DNA of 64,000 nucleotides from Ureibacillus manganicus DSM 26584 (GTDB lineage Bacteria > Bacillota > Bacilli > Bacillales_A > Planococcaceae). The notes beneath the pieces are model-generated. The model did not search any database. It was not told the origin of the DNA and saw only the letters and a list, made by a program, of their open reading frames with translations. A program made the position numbers and the translations under genes. The first letter of the stretch is position 1. The number at the start of each line of letters is the position of its first letter. Where the stretch lies: positions 1-64,000 of the forward strand of contig NZ_JPVN01000001.1 of the NCBI RefSeq assembly GCF_000772945.1, read 5' to 3'. This document shows positions 20,607-28,859 of this stretch, piece after piece.

Positions 20607-21170
20607 TTAAGCTTGAAATTTAAGTAATAATTCGATTTCTGTCTTACCTTTATTCGTTAATTTCGCAATCTCTTCAATGTTTTTTCCTTCATTATTTAAT
20701 TTAATGACTTGTTGTTCAAAAGAAAGCTGTTCATGTTTATCTTCAGATTTTGAAGTATTTTCATGATCTTCACTTGCGGCTTTAGTTGTTTGGTTTTTAT
20801 ATTGGTTATAGGCATTGCGGGCAATGACTTTCGGAACAAAGACTTTTTGTTCAATAGCTGGCTCGTTAGCATCTGTGCTTTCTTTTTTAACAATAATTTT
20901 TTGTTCTTCTACATCATTTATAGCCAAACTTTCATTTTTTCTTACATGATTACTTGTTTTATTTTCAGAAAGTTCTTTGATTAAACGGTCATTTTCTTCA
21001 CGAATTTCAACTAAATATAGACTAATCGATTCTTCCATTTCCCGCATTAATTGTTCTTGGTGAATTTCTAAATCTTTAAATTTAGCAACCTTTGCATTCA
21101 ATAAGGCTATTATATAAAAACAAAGTAATTGTGAAAGAATTAGTAAGATAATAAATATGGTGGTTAACAT
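20607..21170 (-). CDS. swrB: SwrB-like motility membrane protein (YlxL/DUF6115)
   Basis: A 187-aa protein: one N-terminal membrane helix (about 3-26), a charged predicted coiled coil (about 30-70), a disordered Lys/Glu/Ser/Asn-rich middle, and a conserved C-terminal segment NEGKNIEEIAKLTNKGKTEIELLLKF that resembles a helix-turn-helix. Position and layout match B. subtilis SwrB (167 aa), which activates the flagellar export gate and promotes basal-body assembly. It lies between sigD and rpsB as there, but an extra small gene separates it from sigD. GGAGAAAACC precedes the ATG. Confidence 0.85.
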   Translation of the reverse strand: MLTTIFIILLILSQLLCFYIIALLNAKVAKFKDLEIHQEQLMREMEESISLYLVEIREENDRLIKELSENKTSNHVRKNESLAINDVEEQKIIVKKESTDANEPAIEQKVFVPKVIARNAYNQYKNQTTKAASEDHENTSKSEDKHEQLSFEQQVIKLNNEGKNIEEIAKLTNKGKTEIELLLKFQA

Positions 21171-21179
21171 GGTTTTCTC

Positions 21180-21485
21180 CTATCCACTAAAATCGATAAA
21201 ATTGCCTTTAAATGGATGCGTTGCTTCTTTTGCTTTATTTTCCTTTTTGGATTGTTTATTTTTTGAATGTTGATCGTTCCCGCTACTGTTGTTTTCGTCT
21301 TTAACGGTTTTCTCTGTCGGTTCAGTATCATTAACAGTCATTTGCTTTTTCTCCAACTCTTTTTTTAATGCTTCGTTCGCATTATGTTGGTGTTGAAGTA
21401 CATTGTGCTGATGTTGCTCAGCCAATTTCCCAGCATCGAAAGTTTTAGGTATGGCAATTTGTAATTCCACGCCCTTTAAACTCAT
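21180..21485 (-). CDS. Conserved small protein of unknown function between sigD and swrB
   Basis: The ATG at 21485 (AGGTTCACTC spacing) gives 101 aa; longer starts lack a ribosome site. I do not recognise a function. The protein has an ordered N-terminal motif (MSLKGVELQIAIPKTFDAGK), a His/Gln-rich helix (QHQHNVLQHQHNANEALKK), a long disordered Lys/Asn/Glu/Ser linker, and a short C-terminal motif HPFKGNFIDFSG. Two ends joined by a flexible linker suggest an adaptor binding two partners. B. subtilis has no gene here as far as I recall. It lies 9 nt before swrB and 76 nt after sigD, so a motility role is plausible. Confidence 0.75.
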   Translation of the reverse strand: MSLKGVELQIAIPKTFDAGKLAEQHQHNVLQHQHNANEALKKELEKKQMTVNDTEPTEKTVKDENNSSGNDQHSKNKQSKKENKAKEATHPFKGNFIDFSG

Positions 21486-21561
21486 GAGTGAACCTCCAAT
21501 CTCTTTTACACAAATAATACTACTCATTCAATTACCTTAAACTTCTGTCACACCAAACATA

Positions 21562-22329
21562 TTAAACATTTAACACTTCAGAAGACAAAAGTTTACGTAA
21601 TTTAAATAGTGCTCTTGAGTGAATTTGTGATATACGTGATGTCGAAAGATTGAGCATTTCACCTATTTCAGTGAGCGTCATTTCCTCAGTATAGAAAAGA
21701 CTCAAAACTAATTGTTCTTTTTCATTTAAGTTTTGGATATTTTTCACTAAATCGTCAATTAGCTCCGAGTGGATGGCGGTTTGTTCAGGCGTCATCGTAC
21801 GGTCGTCACGAATAACGAATTCTTTTCCATCGGTTTCATCTTGATCTTGTTGCTCATTGATTGAAAGTAAGTTTGAAAAGAAATGTTCTTGAACTGTTTG
21901 ATATACATCATCAACAGATACTTTCATGTAGTCTGCCAATTCTTCAGGCGTTGCATGTCTCATTAACTTTTGTTCAAGTTTTTCAACTTGAGATTCCATT
22001 TTTTTTGCTTTTTCCCTTGCTGAACGTGGAAGCCAATCCTCTTTCCTTAGCCCATCTAGTATAGCTCCCCTAATTCGGAACGAAGCATATGTATCAAATT
22101 TCAAATCTCTATTAATGTCAAATTTATTTAGCGCGTCAAATAATCCAATCATACCTAAACTAATGATTTCGTCTTTTGAGACATTTTTAGGTAATCCCGC
22201 ACTGATTCTCTGTGCATGGTAATTCACTAATGATTTATATTTTTTAATGAGTAAATCACCAGCTTCGGGATCTCGATTTTCTATCCAGCTAGTCCAAATT
22301 TTTTGTTCATCTAAAGTTGGTTGTACCAT
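21562..22329 (-). CDS. sigD: Flagellar/motility RNA polymerase sigma factor SigD (FliA)
   Basis: A 255-aa sigma-28 family factor (B. subtilis 254). Region 2 runs from about 15 to 95 (YKSLVNYHAQRISAGLP, SLGMIGLFDALNKFD, FDTYASFRIRGAILDGLR, RKEDWLPRSAR), region 3 follows, and the region 4 helix-turn-helix is near the C-terminus (MTLTEIGEMLNLSTSRISQIHSRALFKLR). It directs RNA polymerase to late flagellar, autolysin and chemoreceptor genes. The ATG at 22329 has AGGTGATTC upstream; a longer frame would begin upstream of the promoter and is rejected. Unlike B. subtilis, it is cut off from the fla/che operon by a terminator and a repeat array. Confidence 0.97.
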   Translation of the reverse strand: MVQPTLDEQKIWTSWIENRDPEAGDLLIKKYKSLVNYHAQRISAGLPKNVSKDEIISLGMIGLFDALNKFDINRDLKFDTYASFRIRGAILDGLRKEDWLPRSAREKAKKMESQVEKLEQKLMRHATPEELADYMKVSVDDVYQTVQEHFFSNLLSINEQQDQDETDGKEFVIRDDRTMTPEQTAIHSELIDDLVKNIQNLNEKEQLVLSLFYTEEMTLTEIGEMLNLSTSRISQIHSRALFKLRKLLSSEVLNV

Positions 22330-22369
22330 CGAATCACCTTTCTTTAGGCTGTGCACAAATTCTATTGTT

Positions 22370-22378
22370 ATTATATCA
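22370..22378 (-). promoter_or_regulatory. Extended -10 promoter of sigD
   Basis: Minus strand: TGATATAAT, a perfect -10 with the TGn extension, about 40 nt upstream of the sigD ATG. The -35 region is poor (T-rich), as is common for extended -10 promoters. It makes transcription of sigD independent of the upstream operon. Confidence 0.65.
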
Positions 22379-22632
22379 AATACAGACAAAAAAACACATT
22401 GTTCGATAAATAACTTAATTGGTTGAATGTACTAGTTCTTTTAAACTTTCAAAAACGTAAATGTTATCAACTTTGATTAAAATCAATTTTTAAAAGTACC
22501 CTCGGATATTCGGTCGCGGAATGTCTATCATTATCTGCATGAAGACAATTTTGTAATAATTTTCCATATCAAAAGGGCTTTATTCAAACCATAAATACCT
22601 TTTCTGCACAGATTTCCGTATCAAATGATCTT

Positions 22633-23444
22633 CGTTTGATCTATGAGACAAAATGTTAAAAAATTCAAGAGGAACTGTCTCATTGAGGCGTTCTACTAGA
22701 CAAAACGGTATTGAATTCAGGTGGAATTGTCCCATTGAAGCGTTCTATTAGACAAATCGGTAATGAATTCAGGCAGAATTGTCCCATTGAGGCGTTCTAT
22801 TAGACAAATCGGTATTGAATTCAGGCGGAACTGTCCCATAGAGGCGTTCTATTTGACAAAACGGTAAAATATTCAGGCAGAACTGTCTCATAGAGGCGTT
22901 CTATTTGACAAATCGATAATGAATTCAGGCGGAATTGTCCCATAGATGCGTTCTACTAGACAAATCGATAAGATATTCATGCAGAATTGTCCCATAGAGG
23001 CGTTCTATTAGACAATACGATAGAATATTCAGGCGGAACTGTCCCATTGAGGCGTTCTACTAGACAAAACGATAAAATATTCATGCGGAACTGTCCCATT
23101 GAGGCGTTCTATTAGACAAATCGGTATTGAATTCAGGCGGAACTGTCCCATTGAGGCGTTCTACTAGACAAATCTGTAATGAATTCAGGCGGAATTGTCC
23201 CATAGAGGCGTTCTACTAGACAAATCGGTATTGAATTCAGGCGGAACTGTCCCATAGAGGCGTTCTACTAGACAAAACGATAATGGACTCAGGCGGAATT
23301 GTCCCATAGAGGTGTTCTATTAGACAAAATGGTAACGAATCCAGCTGCAATTGTCCCATTGAGGCGTTCTACTAGACAAAACGGTAATGGATTAAGGCGG
23401 AACTGTCCCATTGAGGCGTTCTATTAGACATAACCGTCTCTTGA
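22633..23444. repeat. 52-bp satellite array, 15 in-register units plus degenerate ends
   Basis: Units begin with GAGGCGTTCTA at 22685, 22737, 22789, 22841, 22893, 22945, 22997, 23049, 23101, 23153, 23205, 23257, 23309, 23361 and 23413, an exact 52-bp period without one indel. A degenerate unit precedes the first and the last is truncated. Each unit then reads CTAGACAAA, CGGTA, TTGAATTCAGGCGG and AACTGTCCCAT; GACA and TGTC are inverted around a TGAATTCA palindrome. Differences are point changes at a few positions. It fills most of the 1.27-kb gap 22330-23596 and has no open frame. The flanks carry similar CTTTTCTGCAC sequences (22599 and 23449). Confidence 0.95.
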
Positions 23445-23558
23445 TGAACTTTTCTGCACCGAAATTTCTTCTTAAATGACTTTCATAATCTCCCCTATGA
23501 ACGTCATTTCCTGGGGATTTCACTCCCCATAGTTCTTCCTGAAGATGATGTCATTAAA

Positions 23559-23588
23559 GAAAAAAGAGCCGCTATTTCACGACTCTTA
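23559..23588 (-). terminator. Terminator at the 3' end of the fla/che operon
   Basis: Minus strand: AAGAGTCG, loop, CGGCTCTT, then a run of six T. It begins 9 nt past the stop of the small membrane gene and ends the operon before the repeat array and sigD. Confidence 0.85.
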
Positions 23589-23596
23589 AAATATAG

Positions 23597-23941
23597 TTAA
23601 CTATTCATCATTGTTTTTACTACTTTAGCAATTTCCTCTGGATCTTCAATCGCCTTAGTGGAAGATGACTTCTGTTGAACAGTAGGTTGAAGTTCGTCAT
23701 GCGGATGAGGCTTATCATTTTCTTCTGAATCAGCCTCTAATGCAATTTCTTCAGGTGTATATAGTATGTATCCGATTAAGTATCTTAGTAAGAACGTGAT
23801 GACGAACCCGAAGATAGCAGAAATAAATGAACCTAATAGAATGTTGAAAGGGGTTTCTGGTTTTTGGAACATTATAAGAAAGTAAATCGTAAAAGTACCT
23901 AATGCTACCCAAAAATTCGATATAATGCTTCCGATCATCAT
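23597..23941 (-). CDS. Small membrane protein of unknown function, coupled to cheD
   Basis: A 114-aa protein I cannot name. Residues 1-65 hold two or three hydrophobic segments (FWVALGTFTIYFLIMF and ILLGSFISAIFGFVITFLL RYLIGYIL), then an acidic, Pro/His/Gln-rich cytoplasmic-type tail ends in a short motif DPEEIAKVVKTMMNS that looks like a binding helix. The ATG overlaps the cheD stop (ATATGATG), so it is translationally coupled. It is the last gene before the operon terminator. B. subtilis has sigD directly after cheD, so this gene is extra. A role in motility or chemotaxis is inference from position only. Confidence 0.8.
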   Translation of the reverse strand: MMIGSIISNFWVALGTFTIYFLIMFQKPETPFNILLGSFISAIFGFVITFLLRYLIGYILYTPEEIALEADSEENDKPHPHDELQPTVQQKSSSTKAIEDPEEIAKVVKTMMNS

Positions 23942-24435
23942 ATATCACACACCCCTTGATTGACTGTGCGAATATTTAACTTACTTGTATCAGGGTTAAA
24001 TTCAATCGTTCGACCACTATTTCCACCTGTATCTTCTGCAACAAGTGGGATTCCATATTTTTTCAGCTCTAATTTGACTGCTTCTACATTCCGTGGCCCT
24101 ATACGCATCGTGTCTTTGTCTGTTGTGAATTGAAACATTTGTGCGCCACCAGCAATTTTCGCTTTTAAACGAAAAGGTTGGACGCCTTCTGATTTTAGTT
24201 TATTAATCAATGCTTCTATGCCAGTATCTGCAAATTTTGCGACGTTTAATGTGCTTGTTTTTCCTAGGCTTGAATCTGGTAGCATGACATGGACTAATCC
24301 AGCAATTCTTTTCGTTTCGTCATATAAGACTACTCCGACACATGATCCAAGGCCAGAAGTACGAATAGTGTCAGGTGATTTTACTATATCCAATTGGGCG
24401 ATTCCTACTTTTACTACTTGTTTAGAAGAAATCAT
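23938..24435 (-). CDS. cheD: Chemoreceptor glutamine deamidase CheD
   Basis: A 165-aa protein (B. subtilis 166). CheD deamidates Gln residues in chemoreceptors and stimulates the CheC phosphatase. The catalytic Cys lies in TSGLGSCVGVVLYD, the His in AGLVHVMLPDS, and a conserved Gly-rich AKIAGGAQMF segment follows. A GTG 12 nt upstream exists, but AGGTG with 9-nt spacing supports the ATG at 24435, 1 nt past the cheC stop. CheC and CheD are adjacent, as their complex requires. Confidence 0.97.
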   Translation of the reverse strand: MISSKQVVKVGIAQLDIVKSPDTIRTSGLGSCVGVVLYDETKRIAGLVHVMLPDSSLGKTSTLNVAKFADTGIEALINKLKSEGVQPFRLKAKIAGGAQMFQFTTDKDTMRIGPRNVEAVKLELKKYGIPLVAEDTGGNSGRTIEFNPDTSKLNIRTVNQGVCDI

Positions 24436-24436
24436 T

Positions 24437-25057
24437 TTAAACAACACCTAGTGCTTTAAAAATTGTTTCAAAAGATTCTGGATCAGGAAGTAGAAAAAAA
24501 TGCCCTTGAACTTCTTCAGAATCACCATAATCGTCTTCAAATATGGAAGTATTAATCACTATGACATGGTCACTAACTTGTGATATTTCAACTAAACCAC
24601 TACTAATGATCGCTCCAAACATATCTACCGCAAGCCCAGGAACGGTCGGATATAGTTTTAATCTTGTAAAATCAGATAAAGCTGATAAATAGGAACCCGA
24701 TAAAATGTTGCCTAGTTCTTGTGTTGCTGATAAACCTAGTTCAGAAACAGGATTATTGGAAAAATCAAACGTCTCATCATGGATTAATCGTTTAATGAAT
24801 CGGTTTGCTTGTCCAATTGGTAATATGAAGAACATACTACCTTCCACATCACCTTCGATTCGCAAATAGATACCAACTACTACTGTTTCTGAACCTCCAG
24901 CTAATTCCATCATTTCAGTAAAGCTAACCATATTTACATTTGGTACTCTCATATCTATTTTTCTTCCAAGTAAATTCGATAAAGATGTTGCAGCATGAGC
25001 AGCACCAATATTACCAATCTCTTTTAGAATATCTAAATGTAATGAAGTAATTTTCAT
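24437..25057 (-). CDS. cheC: CheY-P phosphatase CheC
   Basis: A 206-aa CheC-family protein that dephosphorylates CheY-P and binds CheD. Two phosphatase motifs are present: ILKEIGNIGAAHAATSLS near the N-terminus and LSATQELGNILSGSYLSALS about 100 residues later, each with the E-x2-N catalytic pattern. FliY in this window belongs to the same family. It lies between cheW and cheD, as in B. subtilis. Confidence 0.97.
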   Translation of the reverse strand: MKITSLHLDILKEIGNIGAAHAATSLSNLLGRKIDMRVPNVNMVSFTEMMELAGGSETVVVGIYLRIEGDVEGSMFFILPIGQANRFIKRLIHDETFDFSNNPVSELGLSATQELGNILSGSYLSALSDFTRLKLYPTVPGLAVDMFGAIISSGLVEISQVSDHVIVINTSIFEDDYGDSEEVQGHFFLLPDPESFETIFKALGVV

Positions 25058-25091
25058 GCTAATCCCTACTTTTCTTTAACAAGCATTGTTA

Positions 25092-25541
25092 TCAATTATT
25101 TTCTGAAACTAATACCTTATCTAAATGTAAAAGGATTAATAGTCGATTTTCAATTTTTGCAACACCTGAAATAAAATCAACTTCCGCTGATCCTACAACG
25201 TTTGGTTGGTTTTCAATAGAAATTACAGGTATGTCAATCACATCATTAGCGGAATCTACAACAAATCCAACTTCCATATTATTAAGTGTACAAATAATAA
25301 TTCTTGTAGAATCGATATATTCCGCTTTAGGTAATCCAAATCTTTCTCTTAGGTCAATAATTGGTGTGACAACACCTCTAAGATTTATTACGCCTTTTAC
25401 ATAGTTAAGCGTCTTTGGTACACGTGTAATATGCATTAGCTTTTCAATTCCTTGTACGTTTGACACAGGAATTGCGTATTCCTTATCTGCTAATTGAAAA
25501 ACGATCATTTTAATATAATCTTGATCAACTAAACTAGTCAT
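25092..25541 (-). CDS. cheW: Chemotaxis coupling protein CheW
   Basis: A 149-aa single-domain SH3-like adaptor linking chemoreceptors to CheA. Conserved: VFQLADKEYAIPVSNVQGIEK, ITRVPKTLNYVKGVINLRG, VVTPIIDLRERFGLP, and VGFVVDSANDVIDI. The ATG at 25541 follows GAGGTG with a 6-nt spacer; an in-frame ATG 18 nt upstream lies before that site. It sits between cheA and cheC. Confidence 0.97.
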   Translation of the reverse strand: MTSLVDQDYIKMIVFQLADKEYAIPVSNVQGIEKLMHITRVPKTLNYVKGVINLRGVVTPIIDLRERFGLPKAEYIDSTRIIICTLNNMEVGFVVDSANDVIDIPVISIENQPNVVGSAEVDFISGVAKIENRLLILLHLDKVLVSENN

Positions 25542-25562
25542 ATTTTCCACCTCTTCCATACG

Positions 25563-27641
25563 TTATTTCACTAAAGCGTTACAATCTACGATTAATGCGA
25601 CTTTACCATTTCCTAATATTGTTGCACCTGAGATAGCAAAAATGTTTGTTAAGTAATTTCCTAATGATTTTAAAACGATTTCCTGTTGTCCAATGAATGA
25701 ATCTACTACAAGACCTGCTAGTTTTTCACCTTTTCGAACAATAACAACAGACTGGTACTCGTCATCAATTTCATTATCGCGAGGAACTTCAAAAATTTCT
25801 TCTAAGTAGATTAACGGTACTACTTTGCCTCTAAAATCAATCACTTTTTGATTATGAGCATTTAATACATCTGTCTTTTTAATAATTGCTGTCTCAATAA
25901 TAGAAGACAATGGAATTGCATAAATTTCTTGTTCAATTTCAACTAACATAACCGAAATGATTGATAACGTTAATGGAAGTTGAATAGAGAAAGTAGATCC
26001 AACATCCTCAGTCGATTCAATTGAAATATTTCCACCTAAAGATTCAATTGTAGTTTTTACTACATCTAATCCTACTCCACGCCCTGATATATCTGAAATT
26101 ACTTCTGCAGTTGAAAAACCAGATGCAAGAATTAATTCATTAATTTGTTTATCAGTTAAAGTAAGTGCGCTTTCTTTAGTTACGATTCCTCTAGATATCG
26201 CTTTTTTCAATACTCGGTCTTTGTTAATTCCTGCACCATCATCTTCAATTTCGATGAACACATAGTTCCCACTGTGATATGCACGTAGAACAACCGTACC
26301 TTCTTCTGGTTTTCCTTTTGCTTTACGTATTTCTGGGCTTTCAATACCATGGTCAAGGGAGTTACGGATTAAGTGAACGAGTGGATCACCGATTTCATCG
26401 ATCACCGTACGATCAAGTTCTGTTTCAGCACCAATAATTTCAAGATTAATCTTTTTATTAAGATCGCGAGATAAAGTACGTACCATTTTAGGGAAACGGT
26501 TAAATACTGTATCTACAGGAACCATTCGCATAGTTAACACGATATTCTGTAAATCACCCATAGTACGGCTCATTCGTTCTACCGTTTCATTTAATTCCGA
26601 GTGGTTAACCTCTGTCGAAATGGATTGTAGTCGTCCTCTATCAATCACTAATTCTTCAAATAGATTCATCAAGATATCTAAACGCTCAATACTAACGCGA
26701 ATTGTCTTACTCGACGAAGTATGAGTTGTTGATTTGGTTGAAGTTGATGACTTTTGTTTCGTTTCAATTTCTTTCGTATCATTTGTATTATTTTCAATCG
26801 TTTCAATAACTACAGGTGTATCAACTTGTGTAACTTCCGTAGCTGAAGTTGTGAATAGTTCTTGGGTTAATGGTGTGACGATCACTTTATCAACCTCTGA
26901 AACTTTCATTATTTTTTTCTGAATTACATCAGCTGCGTCTTTAGTTATAAATGCTACTTGGAATTGTTGGTCGAATTTTTCTTCTTCTAATTGGTCCGCA
27001 GATGGGACTGATTTAATGACATCCCCATTTTTCTCCAAGATATCAAATACCATGAAAACGCGTGCTGCTTTTAATAAGCAATCTTCCCGAAGAACTACAG
27101 TGATTTCATATGCATTGTAATCCTGTTCAGATGATTGTTGTAATACCGTTTTTTCATAGTCATCATATTGTAAATGAGGTGTTGCAGTACTCTCTTCGAT
27201 CAGTACTTCTATAGCTGTAGCCGCCACTTCGTCTATAGCTTGCGCTTGGCTAGCAATAGGTTGTCCCGATTCAATTGCTTTTAGTTTTTCAACCGTCTCT
27301 TTTACATCACGTTTTCCATCTCCACCATCAGCAATATCCATAATCATTTCTTCTAGATGATCTACAGACTCAAATACAACGTCTAATATTTCCGAATCGA
27401 CGTTAATTTTATGGTTTCGAATAGCATCTAATACATTTTCCATTTTATGAGTTAAGTCCGCCAAATCCTCATATCCCATAGTGGCAGACATCCCTTTTAA
27501 TGTGTGGGCAGAGCGGAAAATTTCATTTACTATACTAATATCTTCTGGATTTTTTTCTAACTCTAGTAAATTATCACTGCAAGATTGTAGATGTTCTTTA
27601 CTTTCTTCTATGAACATTTCTAAATATTGGTTCATATCCAT
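25563..27641 (-). CDS. cheA: Chemotaxis sensor histidine kinase CheA
   Basis: A 692-aa kinase (B. subtilis 672). Order: P1 Hpt with phospho-acceptor His46 in RSAHTLKGMSATMGY, a Ser/Thr-rich linker, P2 CheY/CheB-docking domain (about 170-260), a second Ser/Thr-rich linker, P3 dimerisation (about 310-370), P4 HATPase with HLIRNSLDHGIE, EDDGAGIN and ISGRGVGLDVVK, and the P5 CheW-like domain to the end. It phosphorylates CheY and CheB in response to receptor signals. Gene order cheB-cheA-cheW is conserved. Confidence 0.98.
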   Translation of the reverse strand: MDMNQYLEMFIEESKEHLQSCSDNLLELEKNPEDISIVNEIFRSAHTLKGMSATMGYEDLADLTHKMENVLDAIRNHKINVDSEILDVVFESVDHLEEMIMDIADGGDGKRDVKETVEKLKAIESGQPIASQAQAIDEVAATAIEVLIEESTATPHLQYDDYEKTVLQQSSEQDYNAYEITVVLREDCLLKAARVFMVFDILEKNGDVIKSVPSADQLEEEKFDQQFQVAFITKDAADVIQKKIMKVSEVDKVIVTPLTQELFTTSATEVTQVDTPVVIETIENNTNDTKEIETKQKSSTSTKSTTHTSSSKTIRVSIERLDILMNLFEELVIDRGRLQSISTEVNHSELNETVERMSRTMGDLQNIVLTMRMVPVDTVFNRFPKMVRTLSRDLNKKINLEIIGAETELDRTVIDEIGDPLVHLIRNSLDHGIESPEIRKAKGKPEEGTVVLRAYHSGNYVFIEIEDDGAGINKDRVLKKAISRGIVTKESALTLTDKQINELILASGFSTAEVISDISGRGVGLDVVKTTIESLGGNISIESTEDVGSTFSIQLPLTLSIISVMLVEIEQEIYAIPLSSIIETAIIKKTDVLNAHNQKVIDFRGKVVPLIYLEEIFEVPRDNEIDDEYQSVVIVRKGEKLAGLVVDSFIGQQEIVLKSLGNYLTNIFAISGATILGNGKVALIVDCNALVK

Positions 27642-27711
27642 CCAAAGCCACTCTCCTTAAATTCAAATTCACCACTATATCTATATTTACGTGACATTTA
27701 TACCTATGTAG

Positions 27712-28857
27712 TTATAAATATCTCACGATTCTTTCTGCAATATCTTCAACAACGACTACATCATCAACAAGGTTAGTCTCAACTGCAGCTTTTGGCATTC
27801 CATAAACAATACAAGATTGCTGTGATTCAGCTATTGCAACGGTATTTCCAAATTCTTTTAATGCAGATAAGCCCTTGGATCCATCAGATCCCATACCAGT
27901 CATAATTACTGCAATTTTGTCAAAATCGTTAAAACGACTAACGGATTCGAACAAGACATCTACTGAAGGTCTATGTCCTGAACGTGGTGGTTCTATTTGA
28001 TCTAATACAATCTCAAAATTGCTTCCGGTTTTCTGTAATTTTAAGTGCAATCCACCCGGTGCGATGTACGCTACTCCATTTTTTAAAACATCACCATTTT
28101 CTGCTTCTTTAACAGTGATTTTACTCAAATGATTTAACCGCTCTGCTAGTGATTTTGTGAATCCTTTAGGCATATGTTGCACAATTAATATAGGCGCAGG
28201 AATTTCTTGTGGTAATTTCGTAATCACTTCTTGTAGAGCACGAGGTCCACCGGTAGAAGTACCGATTAATACAACTTTTTTAGAAACCTTGCTCCAGTCA
28301 TTATGTTTATTCATTGAAAAAGAAATGGAAGTATTTTGTTCTTTCTGATTCAATGTTTGGTTTACTGAGTTTGTTTGAGTTAGGTTTTGTTTAGCAGGTG
28401 GATTGATTTTAGGTTGAACACTTAATGGTTTCTTCAGTTTCAACACTGAAACACCTGCAGCCGATTGAACCTTATGAATCAATTCTTCCTTAACTTTATG
28501 TAAATCAAGGGAAATCGGTCCACTCGGTTTTGCTATGAAGTCTACAGCGCCATATTCCATTGCTGTTAATGTTGTATCTGCCCCATTTCTTGTTTCGCTC
28601 GACAACATAATGACTGGAACAGGGCAAAGTTCCATAATTTCTTTTAATGCATCTAAGCCATTCAGTTCAGGCATTTCAACATCCATCGTTACAACATCTG
28701 GTTGTAACTGCTGAATTTTCTTGATGGCATCTTTTCCATTACGAGCAGTTCCAATTACTTCTATACTAGGATGGTCATGAAAAAAATCTGATATCAGTTT
28801 TCTCATAAAGGCAGAATCATCGACGATTAATAATTTGCTTTTTGTTAAAAAGCTCAT
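27712..28857 (-). CDS. cheB: Protein-glutamate methylesterase CheB
   Basis: A 381-aa two-domain protein: receiver domain (about 8-125, phospho-acceptor Asp59 in VVTMDVEMPE) joined by a Gln/Asn-rich linker (about 145-185) to the methylesterase. The catalytic triad is visible as GTSTGGP (Ser), QHMPKGFT (His) and TGMGSDGS (Asp). It removes methyl groups from chemoreceptors during adaptation. No cheR is in this window, as in B. subtilis where cheR lies elsewhere. It starts 2 nt after flhG. Confidence 0.97.
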   Translation of the reverse strand: MSFLTKSKLLIVDDSAFMRKLISDFFHDHPSIEVIGTARNGKDAIKKIQQLQPDVVTMDVEMPELNGLDALKEIMELCPVPVIMLSSETRNGADTTLTAMEYGAVDFIAKPSGPISLDLHKVKEELIHKVQSAAGVSVLKLKKPLSVQPKINPPAKQNLTQTNSVNQTLNQKEQNTSISFSMNKHNDWSKVSKKVVLIGTSTGGPRALQEVITKLPQEIPAPILIVQHMPKGFTKSLAERLNHLSKITVKEAENGDVLKNGVAYIAPGGLHLKLQKTGSNFEIVLDQIEPPRSGHRPSVDVLFESVSRFNDFDKIAVIMTGMGSDGSKGLSALKEFGNTVAIAESQQSCIVYGMPKAAVETNLVDDVVVVEDIAERIVRYL

Positions 28858-28859
28858 TA

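Noticed and set aside
22633-23444. Regular repeats that might be a CRISPR array
   Set aside because: The 52-bp units are contiguous with no unique spacers, and no cas gene is in the window.
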